Positions 55,740 through 64,000 of a stretch of 64,000 nt of DNA are shown here, in pieces (position 1 is the first letter of the stretch; each line of letters begins with the position of its first letter). Below the pieces are notes generated by a model. That model did not search any database. It had not been told where the DNA came from and saw nothing but the letters and a program-made list of their open reading frames with translations. The DNA is taken from the NCBI GenBank assembly GCA_024195265.1, contig JAJLRJ010000010.1:18924193-18988192 (forward strand). Direction: 5' to 3'. The DNA is from Dendrophyllia cribrosa (lineage: Eukaryota > Cnidaria > Anthozoa > Scleractinia > Dendrophylliidae). Made by a program: the position numbers and the translations under genes.

Positions 55740-55748
55740 CATATATAC
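55740..55748 (+). promoter_or_regulatory. Late-type motif CATATATAC
   Basis: 5 bases upstream of the integrase ATG at 55754 and 5 bases after the previous stop codon. Confidence 0.6.
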
Positions 55749-55753
55749 CCTCT

Positions 55754-56947
55754 ATGGAGGCGAAACTCTCAAAGATCTATTACAGTCCGAAAGGGTATTG
55801 GAAAGGTCTTGCCGCTGTGAAAAAGCTAGCTGCAGCGGCCAAGGTCTCTGATGATGCCGCAAAGAAATGGCTGGTCAAACAAGCCCTTTGGCAAGTTTAC
55901 CTCCCAGCGCCACGCTATATCCCCCGACCCAAGTTTGATGTCTCCTCGCCCAATGCAGTGCATCAAGCAGATCTTCTCTTCCTGCCCCACGACAAACTTC
56001 CTCATGGGAGAAAGGTTTACAAATACGCATTAACCCTTGTTGATGTGGCTAGCCGTTTCAAAGCAGCAGAGCCCCTGACTTCGAAAGAGTCTGAAGAAGT
56101 CTCAAGGGCATTTCAGAAGATTTACAGACGCGGGCCTTTGAAATGGCCGCAACTGTTGCAAGTTGATCCTGGGAAAGAGTTTATGGGGGCTGTGACTAAG
56201 GCTATGGAGGATAACAAAACGACCATTCGTCGCGGGCGGGTTGATATCCACAGAGACCAAGCAATTGTGGAGAGATTCAATCGCACCCTGGCTGAAAGAC
56301 TGTTTGGTTATCAGTATGCCGTTGAAATGAATATGCCCTCTGGCCGTTCGACGGCCTGGGTGAAAAGACTGCCAGATGTTGTCTCGGCCTTGAACAATGA
56401 AGTGACAAGATTGACTGGCAAGAAGCCCGCGAAAGCTATCAAAGAGAAAACCGTTTCTGCCAAGCCCTCGACTCCATATGCTAGGCCTGTTGGGGTGAAT
56501 GAGAAGAAGCTCCCTCCCCGGGTGAGTGTGAGATATCTTTATTATCCCGGTGAGCTTGAGGGTGGTGGTAGGCGTGCGACCGATCCGATCTGGTCAATGA
56601 AGGTCTATAACGTTGAGAAGGTTGTCACCAAGCCAGATGCGCCTGTCGTGTATTATCTCTACGATGGACCCAAGAGAGGGTTTGTTCGTGAGGAGTTGAT
56701 GGAAATCCCTTTTTGCAGGAGAAGGTTGCGTTTGGCTTGGTTCTTCTCGTGGCTTGCCGTGATTGTGAAGGACTCTGGCTTGTTTGCTGCAACCAGGGCA
56801 CTGAGGCTTGACTGCATGACCTGCAAGCTGTCAATGAACCTCAGCTTATCGAGGGAGAAAGAGATGTATTTCTCCATGTTGTTTGGGATGCATTTCAAAT
56901 CGGAATGCACATCCGCAATTCCACTCATGATGTGGTGTGCATCATAA
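55754..56947 (+). CDS. Retroviral-type (rve) integrase, 3-prime end altered by a deletion
   Basis: Starts MEAKLSKIYYSPKGYWKGLA after the late-type motif; the frame extends upstream but that part overlaps the previous gene. Catalytic residues are D73 (QADLLFL), D138 (QVDPGKEF) and E173 (IVERFNR), giving D138-34 residues-E173, the DDE spacing of Polinton/Maverick integrases. A chromodomain-like C-terminal segment follows (DPIWSMKVYNVEKVV, then YYLYDGPKRGFVREEL). Real integrase sequence ends near 56700-56712. Beyond it the frame runs antisense through the truncated polymerase gene to a chance stop at 56947, so about 80 residues are foreign. The catalytic part looks intact. Confidence 0.88.
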   Translation: MEAKLSKIYYSPKGYWKGLAAVKKLAAAAKVSDDAAKKWLVKQALWQVYLPAPRYIPRPKFDVSSPNAVHQADLLFLPHDKLPHGRKVYKYALTLVDVASRFKAAEPLTSKESEEVSRAFQKIYRRGPLKWPQLLQVDPGKEFMGAVTKAMEDNKTTIRRGRVDIHRDQAIVERFNRTLAERLFGYQYAVEMNMPSGRSTAWVKRLPDVVSALNNEVTRLTGKKPAKAIKEKTVSAKPSTPYARPVGVNEKKLPPRVSVRYLYYPGELEGGGRRATDPIWSMKVYNVEKVVTKPDAPVVYYLYDGPKRGFVREELMEIPFCRRRLRLAWFFSWLAVIVKDSGLFAATRALRLDCMTCKLSMNLSLSREKEMYFSMLFGMHFKSECTSAIPLMMWCAS

Positions 56948-58671
56948 CCCTTCAAGTTGTGAAAGATTACCGGGATTATTTCCGTTTTGGGGCTGGTTCG
57001 GAAATAGTTGATGTTGCAAGCACTGTGAGCCGCACCCCGATATTTGCCTGTGATGTGGCAATGATCTTTGACTGCGTCTCGAACAGAGTCTTGGATTAGA
57101 GACTCCCTGCAGAAAAGACAGTCGACCTGCTCGAATAAATTGTCTGGGTTGGCCTGCCTTTTGTTTCTTGGTCCAACAAATGGGAACTCTTCTAATTTGC
57201 CATCATCGTCCTGGATGTAAGTTTTGAATATCTTTTGATAACATTTGTTGGTGTGACGATGAACAAGGCCCGCGTATTCTCCGGTGTTTGGGTCATAGGC
57301 CACAATGACATCCATGTGGTTCTTCTTGGTGAGAGACTTGTCACAGATGTAGCAATCTGTTGCACGGTTGAATTCTGCCCAGTCTGCTCTTGACATGGAG
57401 AGTGGTGCCTTGCGTTGCAGCTCATCTCTGATCACTCCTTCCAGCTGTTGAAGGCTGTCAAGAAAGACTGGCACAGCGTCCTCTCCTCTGTATAGATAAG
57501 GTCCCTTTGTCTCTCCATCAGAGCGAACAGCTAACATGCAGAACCCGCAGGGTTTATGTACGGATGTTGCAGTGGTGCTGCTCTGTTGGGGATCTGGTAT
57601 GCAACCGTGGACTTTTTCGACAATGCTTTCGAAGTCCGCATAGATGACCCAAGGCTTCTTCATCTGGTTCTGGAAGTTCTCGAAGTGGAGGAAGTTTTCG
57701 CCTTCTTTTGGCATTTCAGTTCGCATCGGCCTGCCTTTGACTCCCCTGCAATAGAAGAGATGGTCAGTGAGAACCCGTTCTGAAGAAAATGCTTGGAGAC
57801 ACCTGTTACAGTGATGCATGCGGCGCCCAACGTTGAACTCGCTGTGTAAGAGCCTACTCATGCTCTTGATGTAACAATAATGTGAGGTGTGTGTGTCTGT
57901 GAGCATCATCAGATTGATTCTTTGCAGATTGGGATCCTCTAGCTCACTGACTCTGATTACAACCACCTGGTTGTTCTTCCAGCCATAAATGTTGATTGGA
58001 AGGTTGTTTTGTCGCTCAACTTTGGAAATCTGACTCAATGGCGTTGGAAAATCAACTCCAGTTAAGTCTAGGTCATCATCAATGGGATAACTGCCTGGCC
58101 GGTCTGAATGCGCCTCGGCGGGGAACAATACCGATCGCAGTGCCCAGCGGAGACAATGATTGTCTCTGTTCTTTACATTGATGATGGCCTGCTTTGACCT
58201 GAGTTTTGATGGTGTTGGGATAAATGCACCGCCTCGTAGAGGTTGGTACATCCCGAACTCAAGGTAAACAGTTTTGATTTTTTCAATCACCCAACCAGAA
58301 CCCAACTGCTGCCATCTGGCAATCTCTTCCTCAAAGCCATTCACAATGTCTTCCAGGATGCCCTCCTCTCGAAGCTGATAGAGATTTGTCACAATCATTG
58401 GATTGACGTTCCAAAAGAAGTGAGTAATTTCTCGTCGTCTGTCATCGCCTTCCATTGAAAAGTGAACATCGAATGACAAAGTGACCTTCACCCCGCCAAG
58501 CTCTGTGACTTCGCGTGCAATTTTCTGGAGAAAAGCCGCCCGATTAGCTATGAAGAATGAATTGAGGTCCTTGATGGGGTAATCACCAGGGACGTTCATC
58601 TTATAACCATGCAACGAATTGCCAAAGTAATCGTGGTTCCTTGGGTTGAAGTCAAGACGTTGAGCCGCCAT
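56659..58671 (-). CDS. Protein-primed DNA polymerase B, N-terminal part only (truncated)
   Basis: Start at 58671 (MAAQRLDFNPRNHDYFGNSL), 2 bases from a TATATA motif; the frame is uninterrupted to 56659. Features from M1: a zinc-finger-like CNRCLQAF...C at 288-308, exonuclease motif I YADFESI at 344-350, an endonuclease-VII-like segment DHCHITGKYRGAAHSACN at 536-553, exonuclease motif II NLKGYD at 572-577, then RFIDSLQVMQSSLSALV. Polymerase similarity stops after LLLQKGI, and the last 14 codons are antisense integrase. The polymerase domain with its palm and thumb motifs is missing, so it can have no polymerase activity. The family is usually over 1000 residues. The loss is by deletion (junction 56700-56712). 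Confidence 0.9.
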   Translation of the reverse strand: MAAQRLDFNPRNHDYFGNSLHGYKMNVPGDYPIKDLNSFFIANRAAFLQKIAREVTELGGVKVTLSFDVHFSMEGDDRRREITHFFWNVNPMIVTNLYQLREEGILEDIVNGFEEEIARWQQLGSGWVIEKIKTVYLEFGMYQPLRGGAFIPTPSKLRSKQAIINVKNRDNHCLRWALRSVLFPAEAHSDRPGSYPIDDDLDLTGVDFPTPLSQISKVERQNNLPINIYGWKNNQVVVIRVSELEDPNLQRINLMMLTDTHTSHYCYIKSMSRLLHSEFNVGRRMHHCNRCLQAFSSERVLTDHLFYCRGVKGRPMRTEMPKEGENFLHFENFQNQMKKPWVIYADFESIVEKVHGCIPDPQQSSTTATSVHKPCGFCMLAVRSDGETKGPYLYRGEDAVPVFLDSLQQLEGVIRDELQRKAPLSMSRADWAEFNRATDCYICDKSLTKKNHMDVIVAYDPNTGEYAGLVHRHTNKCYQKIFKTYIQDDDGKLEEFPFVGPRNKRQANPDNLFEQVDCLFCRESLIQDSVRDAVKDHCHITGKYRGAAHSACNINYFRTSPKTEIIPVIFHNLKGYDAHHIMSGIADVHSDLKCIPNNMEKYISFSLDKLRFIDSLQVMQSSLSALVAANKPESFTITASHEKNQAKRNLLLQKGISINSSRTNPLLGPS

Positions 58672-58673
58672 GT

Positions 58674-58679
58674 TATATA
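58674..58679 (-). promoter_or_regulatory. Late-type motif TATATA
   Basis: 2 bases upstream of the polymerase ATG at 58671 on the minus strand (GTATATAAC context). Confidence 0.5.
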
Positions 58680-58723
58680 CAGGGATTTTATTTTTCTTCA
58701 ATTGGTGGTCTCGTATCGGACCA

Positions 58724-58895
58724 GCATTCACCAGTGTGTAGTAGAAGACGTTGGTGCATCCGGGACCACCTTAAATTTCCGAGACCACGTACCCACCTGC
58801 CCCCCGAAGCCGACAAAAGGAGGCTGAGGGGGGCAGGTGGGTACGTGGTCTCGGAAATTTAAGGTGGTCCCGGATCACCAACGTCTTCTACTACT
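58724..58895 (-). repeat. Polinton right terminal inverted repeat, itself a hairpin
   Basis: 172 bp, inverted copy of the left end, differing only by one-base length changes in a C/G run and a T run in the loop. The bulge base in the inner arm is present here too, so the asymmetry is an ancestral property of the terminus. Confidence 0.93.
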
Positions 58896-59837
58896 CGTTC
58901 AAAGCCGAAAATTCTGAAACCATTTTCGAACAACGTTCGAACATGGCTCTCATATTTTTCCAATCTTTATATAATGTTCCTTATACGTTTTCGTTACTAT
59001 CATGTTACCGTGCGCGCGTTGTGATTTTGACACATGTTTACTCGGTTTCTTCGTCATTTGTAAAGCACTATTACACTACGTAACGTTTCTCACAACTTAC
59101 TGTACAAAATATATAGAAAAGAAAAGGAAATCACACTAAAAAACATTGATATGTTGGTCATGACTTTTGAAAATGATACATGATACACGCGTGGACTGTT
59201 TTTTTTCTCTTCGCGCTTGCTTCGCGAGCGGCAAGAACTTTTTACATGGTGATCTGCTCTTATATGGGGTCTTAGACTTCTTTGCATTTCATCCTTTGGC
59301 TCACATGTATATATTTTCTTTTTATTAATGTTTGCCACAAATTGTAATAAAAAGGGCTGGTTATCAACGTGCGTAAGTGTTTGTTTGTTAGGGCTGCACT
59401 GGTTTTAACAACTTTTGCCTTTTAGTTTTTCTTCTCTTTTTTCACCCGCCGACATGAGAAAGTTTCAATCTAGCTAAGTTTGTTTCTTGAGAGACACAAC
59501 TGACCTACTATGCGTCGCAGACGCGATGTTTTGTCGTACGATCGTACGATGCATTGTCAACAGCACGGTCCGATAGTATGCAAGATAGTTAAGTTTTGGT
59601 TTATAAGGACATGATTCGATTCTTCATTGTATGTTGTTCAGTGGCGAGGTGACTTTTCTCTTGGTGGCGAGTTCGTTGGTGTCGAAACTCCCTGGTGGCG
59701 AGGTGACCGGATACCTCTCTGCTGAAACTCGCGAACTTAGTTCCTCACTATAATGGAGTTCGTTGGAGAGCCAATCTGACGGCTTTGAAGACGATTTGCA
59801 GCCGCTCACACCACAACATGTAGAAAGCGTCTATCTG
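58896..59837. other. Intergenic region right of the Polinton
   Basis: AT-rich DNA with no supported gene. The TGGTGGCGA-type repeat recurs at 59640-59730. A short palindrome CGTACGATCGTACG lies near 59537. Confidence 0.5.
59640..59730. repeat. TGGTGGCGA-rich dispersed repeat, copy 2
   Basis: Contains GTGGCGAGGTGACTTTTCTC, the inverse of a segment in copy 1, plus GTTCGTTGGTG and CCTGGTGGCGAGGTGACC, matching copy 1 at 42276-42395. Confidence 0.65.
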
Positions 59838-59841
59838 TTAA

Positions 59842-60558
59842 GGTTACAGTGTACCTTCAGATCGAAAATTTATGGAAATTTTTTTTGGCGTCAAAATAAA
59901 GTTTACAGAATGAACTTTCATCCCAAAAAAAATTATCGAAAAATAGTAAAAATTGACGGAGAAATGACGGTATAACTTTTGTGGGCGGAGTTTGTTTATG
60001 AAGCGATATGTTTTTTTAAGCACTGTTTTCTCAAAGTTAATTTTTCGCTTGTAGGGGACACTTTAAAAAGCTACAACTCAAAGGGAATTTGTTCGATTTT
60101 CCTCAAATTTAGACAGAAGCTAGGCTAACATATAATCAACAAAAACGTGTCGGCGAATTTCTTATTTCCGAAAATATTTTCGTCAAGAGCCATTTCCGTG
60201 CGATCACTCCAATTTTTTTTCTCTCTTTTTCGAAAATATTCTGTAACTTTTCACTGCAATTGAATATGGGAAATCGCCGACACGTTTTTTTAGCGCTTCG
60301 TGTCCGGAAATCCGAGAACAAATCAAATTAGCAAAATACAATAATCGCTTTGAGTTATAGCGTTTTAAAGCTAATTCGGACGCTCGAATTTAGACGTCGT
60401 AAAAAATTCGACAATTCATTTTATTACCAAATAGTTTCCATATTTAGATAGCCAGCTCTATAAGCTTTAATTTGATATCTGGGTTTAGGTATATTAAGTG
60501 TAATCTTAAGACGCTAGAGCTGTTATACTGGAGACACCCCCGAAGGTACACTGTAACC
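59842..60558. mobile_element. 717 bp inverted-repeat element with TTAA target site
   Basis: GGTTACAGTGTACCTTC starts the element and GAAGGTACACTGTAACC ends it, a perfect 17-base inverted repeat, with TTAA directly outside both ends (59838-59841, 60559-60562). AT-rich interior without a gene. Confidence 0.8.
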
Positions 60559-60562
60559 TTAA

Positions 60563-61152
60563 TTTAAAGGCAAGCGGATCTCAGCATTTTTCCTGAAAAG
60601 AATCATTCGCTGCTGCAGATTGCAAAGCCGTTTCAAAATGTGAGGGTCCAAAAGCGAAAACAGTGCAGTGGTCATGCTGCCAAGAGAGGCATAAAATGCG
60701 AGGAAAGCATTATTGCTGCGGAACGAGCGCAGCGAGTGAGCAGCAACATAATCAGGATTTAAGAGAAATATATGAAAAAAAAAATTTAAGCTAGGAAAAA
60801 TCTCGAATTGATCGCTTTTTACCAGAATTTACTGCGCCACGAACACATTTTGGCACAGAATGCACTGCGCCACGAACAATAGTCTCGCTTGCTGCTTCAA
60901 GCTGTTGGCTGCGAGATTTGTAATATTTTGGTCCAACATGTCCCAGTCGAAATCGGAACTAAAGTGTCGACGACTACCGCGAGTTGAGTGAGGACTGTGA
61001 GGCATGGTGATAAGACCGTTGGATAGCAAAAATTTTTGAAGATTGTACGGAATAAAAGACAAATTTATTTTGAAATCATTCCGACAGCGGTCGATGAGAC
61101 TGAACTGAGCTGAGCGCGTGGGGGACGCGAAACCTGAGCTGAGCGCGTGGAG
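60563..61152. other. Intergenic spacer
   Basis: No supported gene. A minus-strand open frame of about 109 codons at 60829-61158 has no recognisable motif. A 17-base phrase CTGAGCTGAGCGCGTGG is duplicated near 61105 and 61134. Confidence 0.4.
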
Positions 61153-61161
61153 ACGCAAACA

Positions 61162-62206
61162 TAGCCTGTGAACAGGCTTCTATTTGGGGAATTGGGTTAG
61201 GTTAAAATCGGCGAGCGAAGCGAGGACTGGGGAAGAGGGAAGGGGCGGCGAAGCCTGTGGACTCGCCTTTGATGCCGCCGTTCCATGATACCAGAGTCTG
61301 GTATCATGAGCTGATTGGTCAGATCACTTGGTGTTGACAGGTATGCGGTGATTGACGACACATGTTGACATCTGAAATGCCTGGTTCCTAAATTTGCAAA
61401 ATTATTCCATTAAATGATAAACAAACATGGCGACTCGTCGCATGCAATTTTCAGATCTCGATTTTGAGAAAGCTTTGAGCGATTCGTTGCGAAATTTTTC
61501 GCATATACCGAGACTTAAAGAAGAGCAAAAGCTGTGTCTAAAGTCTGTGGCAAAAAAGCAAGATGTTTTTGGAATTTTGCCGACTGGATTTACAAAACAT
61601 TAACCATGCTGCAGATTATCTATATCTGTTGGATGCCAAATCAAACGCTATTACAAAACAACGAGGGTTTATCCTAGCTCCACTGAGACACCGTGACAAC
61701 TCAACTACAGAACTTACTAAGGATCTAAAAATTATTGCAATAATTCATGATTTCATTGCAGTGGAATTATAGACCACGGCTTTTTGAGACTCGGAGCTAA
61801 GATGCCTATTACCGTGTGGCCGGAAACACTATAATCCGCCGAGATCAAAAGGTCAATATCATCGAAGAGAACAAATTCATTACTGTGATCTAAAGGCGTA
61901 ATTCTCTCTGAAGTCTTACGAGGAAAGCTTTATACTTTAGGCTTTTTAAATACTTTTTTGCGAAGAGTGGGAGTCGTGTTTAGCCTGTCTATTTTATACT
62001 ACTACCGATGCATTAAACAGAATAAAAACATGACAACTTGTTGACAATATAATAACATGATAATTACTAGGGGGCGGAACGGCGGCATCAAAGGCGAGTC
62101 CACAGGCTTCGCCGCCCCTTCCCTCTTCCCTAGTTCGCGCTAGACTCGCTTCGCTCGCCGATTTTAACCTAACCCAATTCCCCAAAAAGAAGCCTGTTCA
62201 CAGGCT
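61162..62206. mobile_element. 1.04 kb inverted-repeat element carrying a RecQ-like fragment
   Basis: AGCCTGTGAACAGGCTTCT at the left and its inverse at the right, with ACGCAAACA outside both ends (61153-61161 and 62207-62215), a 9 bp target duplication. The inverted arms extend about 115 bases (GGCGAGCGAAGCGAG and GCGGCGAAGCC segments recur inverted). A perfect hairpin CATGATACCAGA / TCTGGTATCATG lies near 61290. A 9 bp duplication suggests a Mutator-like element. It is non-autonomous; its only coding sequence is a helicase start. Confidence 0.8.
61428..61604 (+). pseudogene. RecQ-like helicase N-terminus, cut off at the Walker A motif
   Basis: A 58-residue frame starts MATRRMQFSDLDFEKALSDS and continues through IPRLKEEQKLCLKSVAKKQD to a segment DVFGILPTG. 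This reads as the Q-motif region and the beginning of motif I of a RecQ-family helicase, where GTGFGKS-like residues should follow. The frame instead changes after GILPTGF and stops at 61602-61604. It lies inside the 61162-62206 element, so it is probably the remnant of a helicase gene carried by the autonomous parent. Confidence 0.6.
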
Positions 62207-62861
62207 ACGCAAACACGATACGGCAAGCTGCCTACATTTTCACACAGGCAGGTACAAAAGTCGGAACGGATCAACTCGGATCGGATCGGACCGGATCCAG
62301 TCCGGGTCGAATCAACTCGGATCGACCCGGATCGACTCGGATCATAAAAATTGTAGGTTAAAATTCCTCTCAGAAATAGGTCAAATCAAGTAAGCGTTGC
62401 AACGTTTAGAGCTCCGTGGCGTTCACCCGCCATTTTTGTTTACTAGTGCCAGTTCCTCTCGGATCAGGTTACGAATTCGTGGTTTCGTTACACGCTCCAT
62501 CGATCGATCATATATTAAAACATGGACCCAGCTGAAGGCGAGGAAGGTAAGATCTAGGCCATCTTTCTCAATGAAAATGCTTTATTTCAAGAAAATTATC
62601 GTTTCTGTAACTCAGAATGTTCATGTTGTTTTTTTTTTACAGCAGGCGATGTTGCTTTTTGTCACAAGTTTATAGAACTCGTGGTTGCGTAGCGAAAAGG
62701 AAGTTTCTTTACCGTCGAACTAACCCTGATCATGAGTCGACATGAATTTATTTGTGGTGGAGAGTATCGAGGTGGAAACCAATTAAGTCACTTTCGAGAA
62801 CGAAACCTTTCAATACACACATTTCACCTCTTGTCACTCGCCAAGTGTTAAAATAGGATTC

Positions 62862-63160
62862 GTGAAGCCACTTTTGAGGAAAATATTTCAAAATTTTAAA
62901 AAACGCTTGCTGACTAGAGGCTACCCAAATAACCTGATAGAAAAAATCCTATCAGAAATAAAATTCACAGAAAGGGAATCGGCGCTTAAACAAGATAAAT
63001 TCAAAAAGACATTTTGCCTTTTGTTACACAATACCAACCGTCAGTGCCAAACATCAAACAAGCTTTAAGGAGAAAATGGCACCATATACAAAACAAACCA
63101 CTTCTAAAGCAAATTTTTAAAGAACCACCTAAAAGATGCACTCGTTAGAGCAAAAATATA
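62862..63160 (+). pseudogene. Reverse transcriptase C-terminal fragment (Penelope-like)
   Basis: One frame gives FKKRLLTRGYPNNLIEKIL and SEIKFTERESAL; after a frameshift near 63040 another gives VPNIKQALRRKWHHIQNKPL, then LKQIFKEPP before a stop. This string of motifs is one I associate with the region between the RT and the GIY-YIG endonuclease of Penelope-like elements. It is short and broken. The family call rests on pattern memory. Confidence 0.5.
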
Positions 63161-63528
63161 AAAGGTTCTCATATGTTTCACACCGGTAGAGATTGTGTGG
63201 CCTGTCAACCCTTGCTATTTCCTACTGCAAAATCGCCTGCTGTAAAAAATAAGCAAATATGTATATTCTGAGTGACTGAATCTATCATTTGCTTGGAATT
63301 AAGCAAATTCATCGAGAAGGATGGCCTGGATTTTACCTTCAGCATGATTTCTTCAGCTGGGTCCATGATGGAACGTGTAAAGAAACCACGAGTTCGTAAC
63401 CTGATCCGAGAGGAACTGGCACTAGTAAACAAAATGGCGGGTGAACGCCACGGAGCTCTAACGTTGCAAGCTTACTTGATTTGGCCTATTTATGAGAGGA
63501 ATTTTAGCCCAAAATAGGGTAAAATTTG

Positions 63529-63665
63529 AGGCAGGTACAAAAGTCCGTAATATATGCGTGCATAAATTTGCATGCACAAATGTGACACCAAAAAAATAAA
63601 ATAAAATAAAATGACAAAGAAAAACGAAGCCGGAACCTTACCTCATGCGCGCTATGCGCATGAGT
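63529..63665. mobile_element. 137 bp SINE-like insertion with 17 bp target duplication
   Basis: AAATAGGGTAAAATTTG occurs at 63512-63528 and again at 63666-63682. Between them is a 137 bp segment with a TAAAA microsatellite and the hairpin CATGCGC/GCGCATG near its end. A long direct duplication with an A-rich tract suggests target-primed retroposition, but there is no terminal poly(A). Confidence 0.5.
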
Positions 63666-63803
63666 AAATAGGGTAAAATTTGTATATTTTCTCATTTAAT
63701 TTTTTTTTATGATCCGAGTCGATCCGGGTCGATCCGAGTTGATCCGACCCGGACTGGATCCGGTCCGATCCGATCCGAGTTGATCCGTTCCGACTTTTGT
63801 ACC

Positions 63804-64000
63804 TTCCTTTTTCACACCTTCCTCGTGGTGAACGCGTCCTTTGCTCAACCATATTCTACAGACATGGCAAGAACTTGATGCGTGAATTACAAAACAAAAT
63901 TAGCCTTATCAGCTGGAGTTTTCGTCGATTCATCCCGGTTACATTTGCTTTGCTTCCCCTCAAAAAACGAAAGAGAACATTCTGTAATACCAGCGAGACG
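63804..64000. other. Right edge of the window
   Basis: No feature seen in this short stretch. Confidence 0.5.

Larger units (their letters stand above)
43386..58895. mobile_element. Polinton/Maverick (adintovirus-like) element, 15.5 kb
   Basis: Nearly identical inverted repeats (43386-43556 and 58724-58895) bound a block that encodes the Polinton core: protein-primed DNA polymerase B, retroviral-type integrase, FtsK/HerA-type packaging ATPase and jelly-roll-type major capsid protein. Polinton ends begin AG and make 6 bp duplications; here the ends begin AGTAG, and the flanks read CGTTT on the left and CGTTC on the right, an imperfect match of 4-5 bases. Genes use both strands with tiny spacers, like a viral genome. 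Extra genes are an alkaline-type exonuclease and a VLTF3-like transcription factor. No adenain-like cysteine protease was found. The polymerase gene is truncated and several genes are frameshifted, so this copy cannot replicate on its own. Confidence 0.93.
62251..63803. mobile_element. 1.55 kb inverted-repeat element with GGATC-rich ends
   Basis: GGTACAAAAGTCGGAACGG at the left and the inverse at the right. Both ends have dense CGGATC/GATCCG repeats, and the inverted similarity extends about 330 bases inward to a short coding start (MDPAEGEE, ATG at about 62522, with a GTAAG donor) that is mirrored on the minus strand near 63365. The middle holds a decayed reverse transcriptase fragment. Target duplication not found. 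Confidence 0.7.

Noticed and set aside
58896..58904. GTTCAAAG as the Polinton target duplication
   Set aside because: It occurs on both sides but is 10 bases away from the left end, so it cannot be a direct duplication. CGTTT/CGTTC next to the ends is the better, though imperfect, candidate.
60829..61158. Minus-strand frame of 109 codons
   Set aside because: No family features and overlap with a duplicated GC-rich phrase; probably chance.

Overview
This window is metazoan nuclear DNA. The one clear host gene is the start of the PP2A scaffold subunit A gene (PPP2R1A type) on the minus strand: four short, correctly phased exons between 12498 and 2513, with later exons off the left edge. The mobile-element set (Polinton/Maverick, BEL/Pao, PIF/Harbinger, many short inverted-repeat elements) and the intron structure suggest a marine invertebrate. 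An anthozoan cnidarian such as a coral is my best guess, but it is not proven from this sequence alone.

Layout: 1-12.5 kb, PP2A-A exons separated by introns filled with non-autonomous DNA transposons. 12.5-16.1 kb, a small cysteine-rich gene (minus) and a 1.1 kb inverted-repeat element. 16.1-21.4 kb, a 334 bp MITE abutting a 4.93 kb PIF/Harbinger transposon whose two genes both look intact (a four-exon MADF/SANT-like partner and a single-exon DDE nuclease). 21.4-41.2 kb, nested elements: an older inverted-repeat element was split by a 17.2 kb foldback-type element (23454-40640). The arms of the foldback are two oppositely oriented arrays of a 20 bp satellite, its loop holds a decayed BEL/Pao retrotransposon, and its ends carry an 8 bp target duplication; an unoccupied copy of the target lies at 15260. 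41.2-43.3 kb, smaller inverted-repeat elements.

43386-58895 is a 15.5 kb Polinton/Maverick (adintovirus-like) element with nearly identical 171/172 bp terminal inverted repeats, each of which is itself a hairpin. Gene order from the left: small basic protein, zinc-finger protein, YqaJ/lambda-type exonuclease, a VLTF3-like late transcription factor (minus), a membrane protein (minus), a putative minor capsid protein (minus), a large proline-rich membrane-anchored protein, a coiled-coil membrane protein (minus), the major capsid protein, the packaging ATPase, five small or unknown proteins, a retroviral-type integrase, and an N-terminal half of protein-primed DNA polymerase B (minus). Thirteen genes carry a TATATAC-like motif 1-12 bases before the start codon. 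The three leftmost genes instead share AATTG, 18-19 bases, TATA. Together with the VLTF3-like gene this suggests a virus-like early/late transcription programme encoded by the element.

The Polinton is damaged: a deletion fused the integrase end to the middle of the polymerase gene, and seven single-base-type frameshifts interrupt five genes while almost no nonsense changes are seen. The shifts may be decay or assembly homopolymer errors. 58.9-64 kb holds more inverted-repeat elements, one carrying a truncated RecQ-like helicase start and one a decayed Penelope-type reverse transcriptase fragment. I found no tRNA, rRNA or CRISPR.
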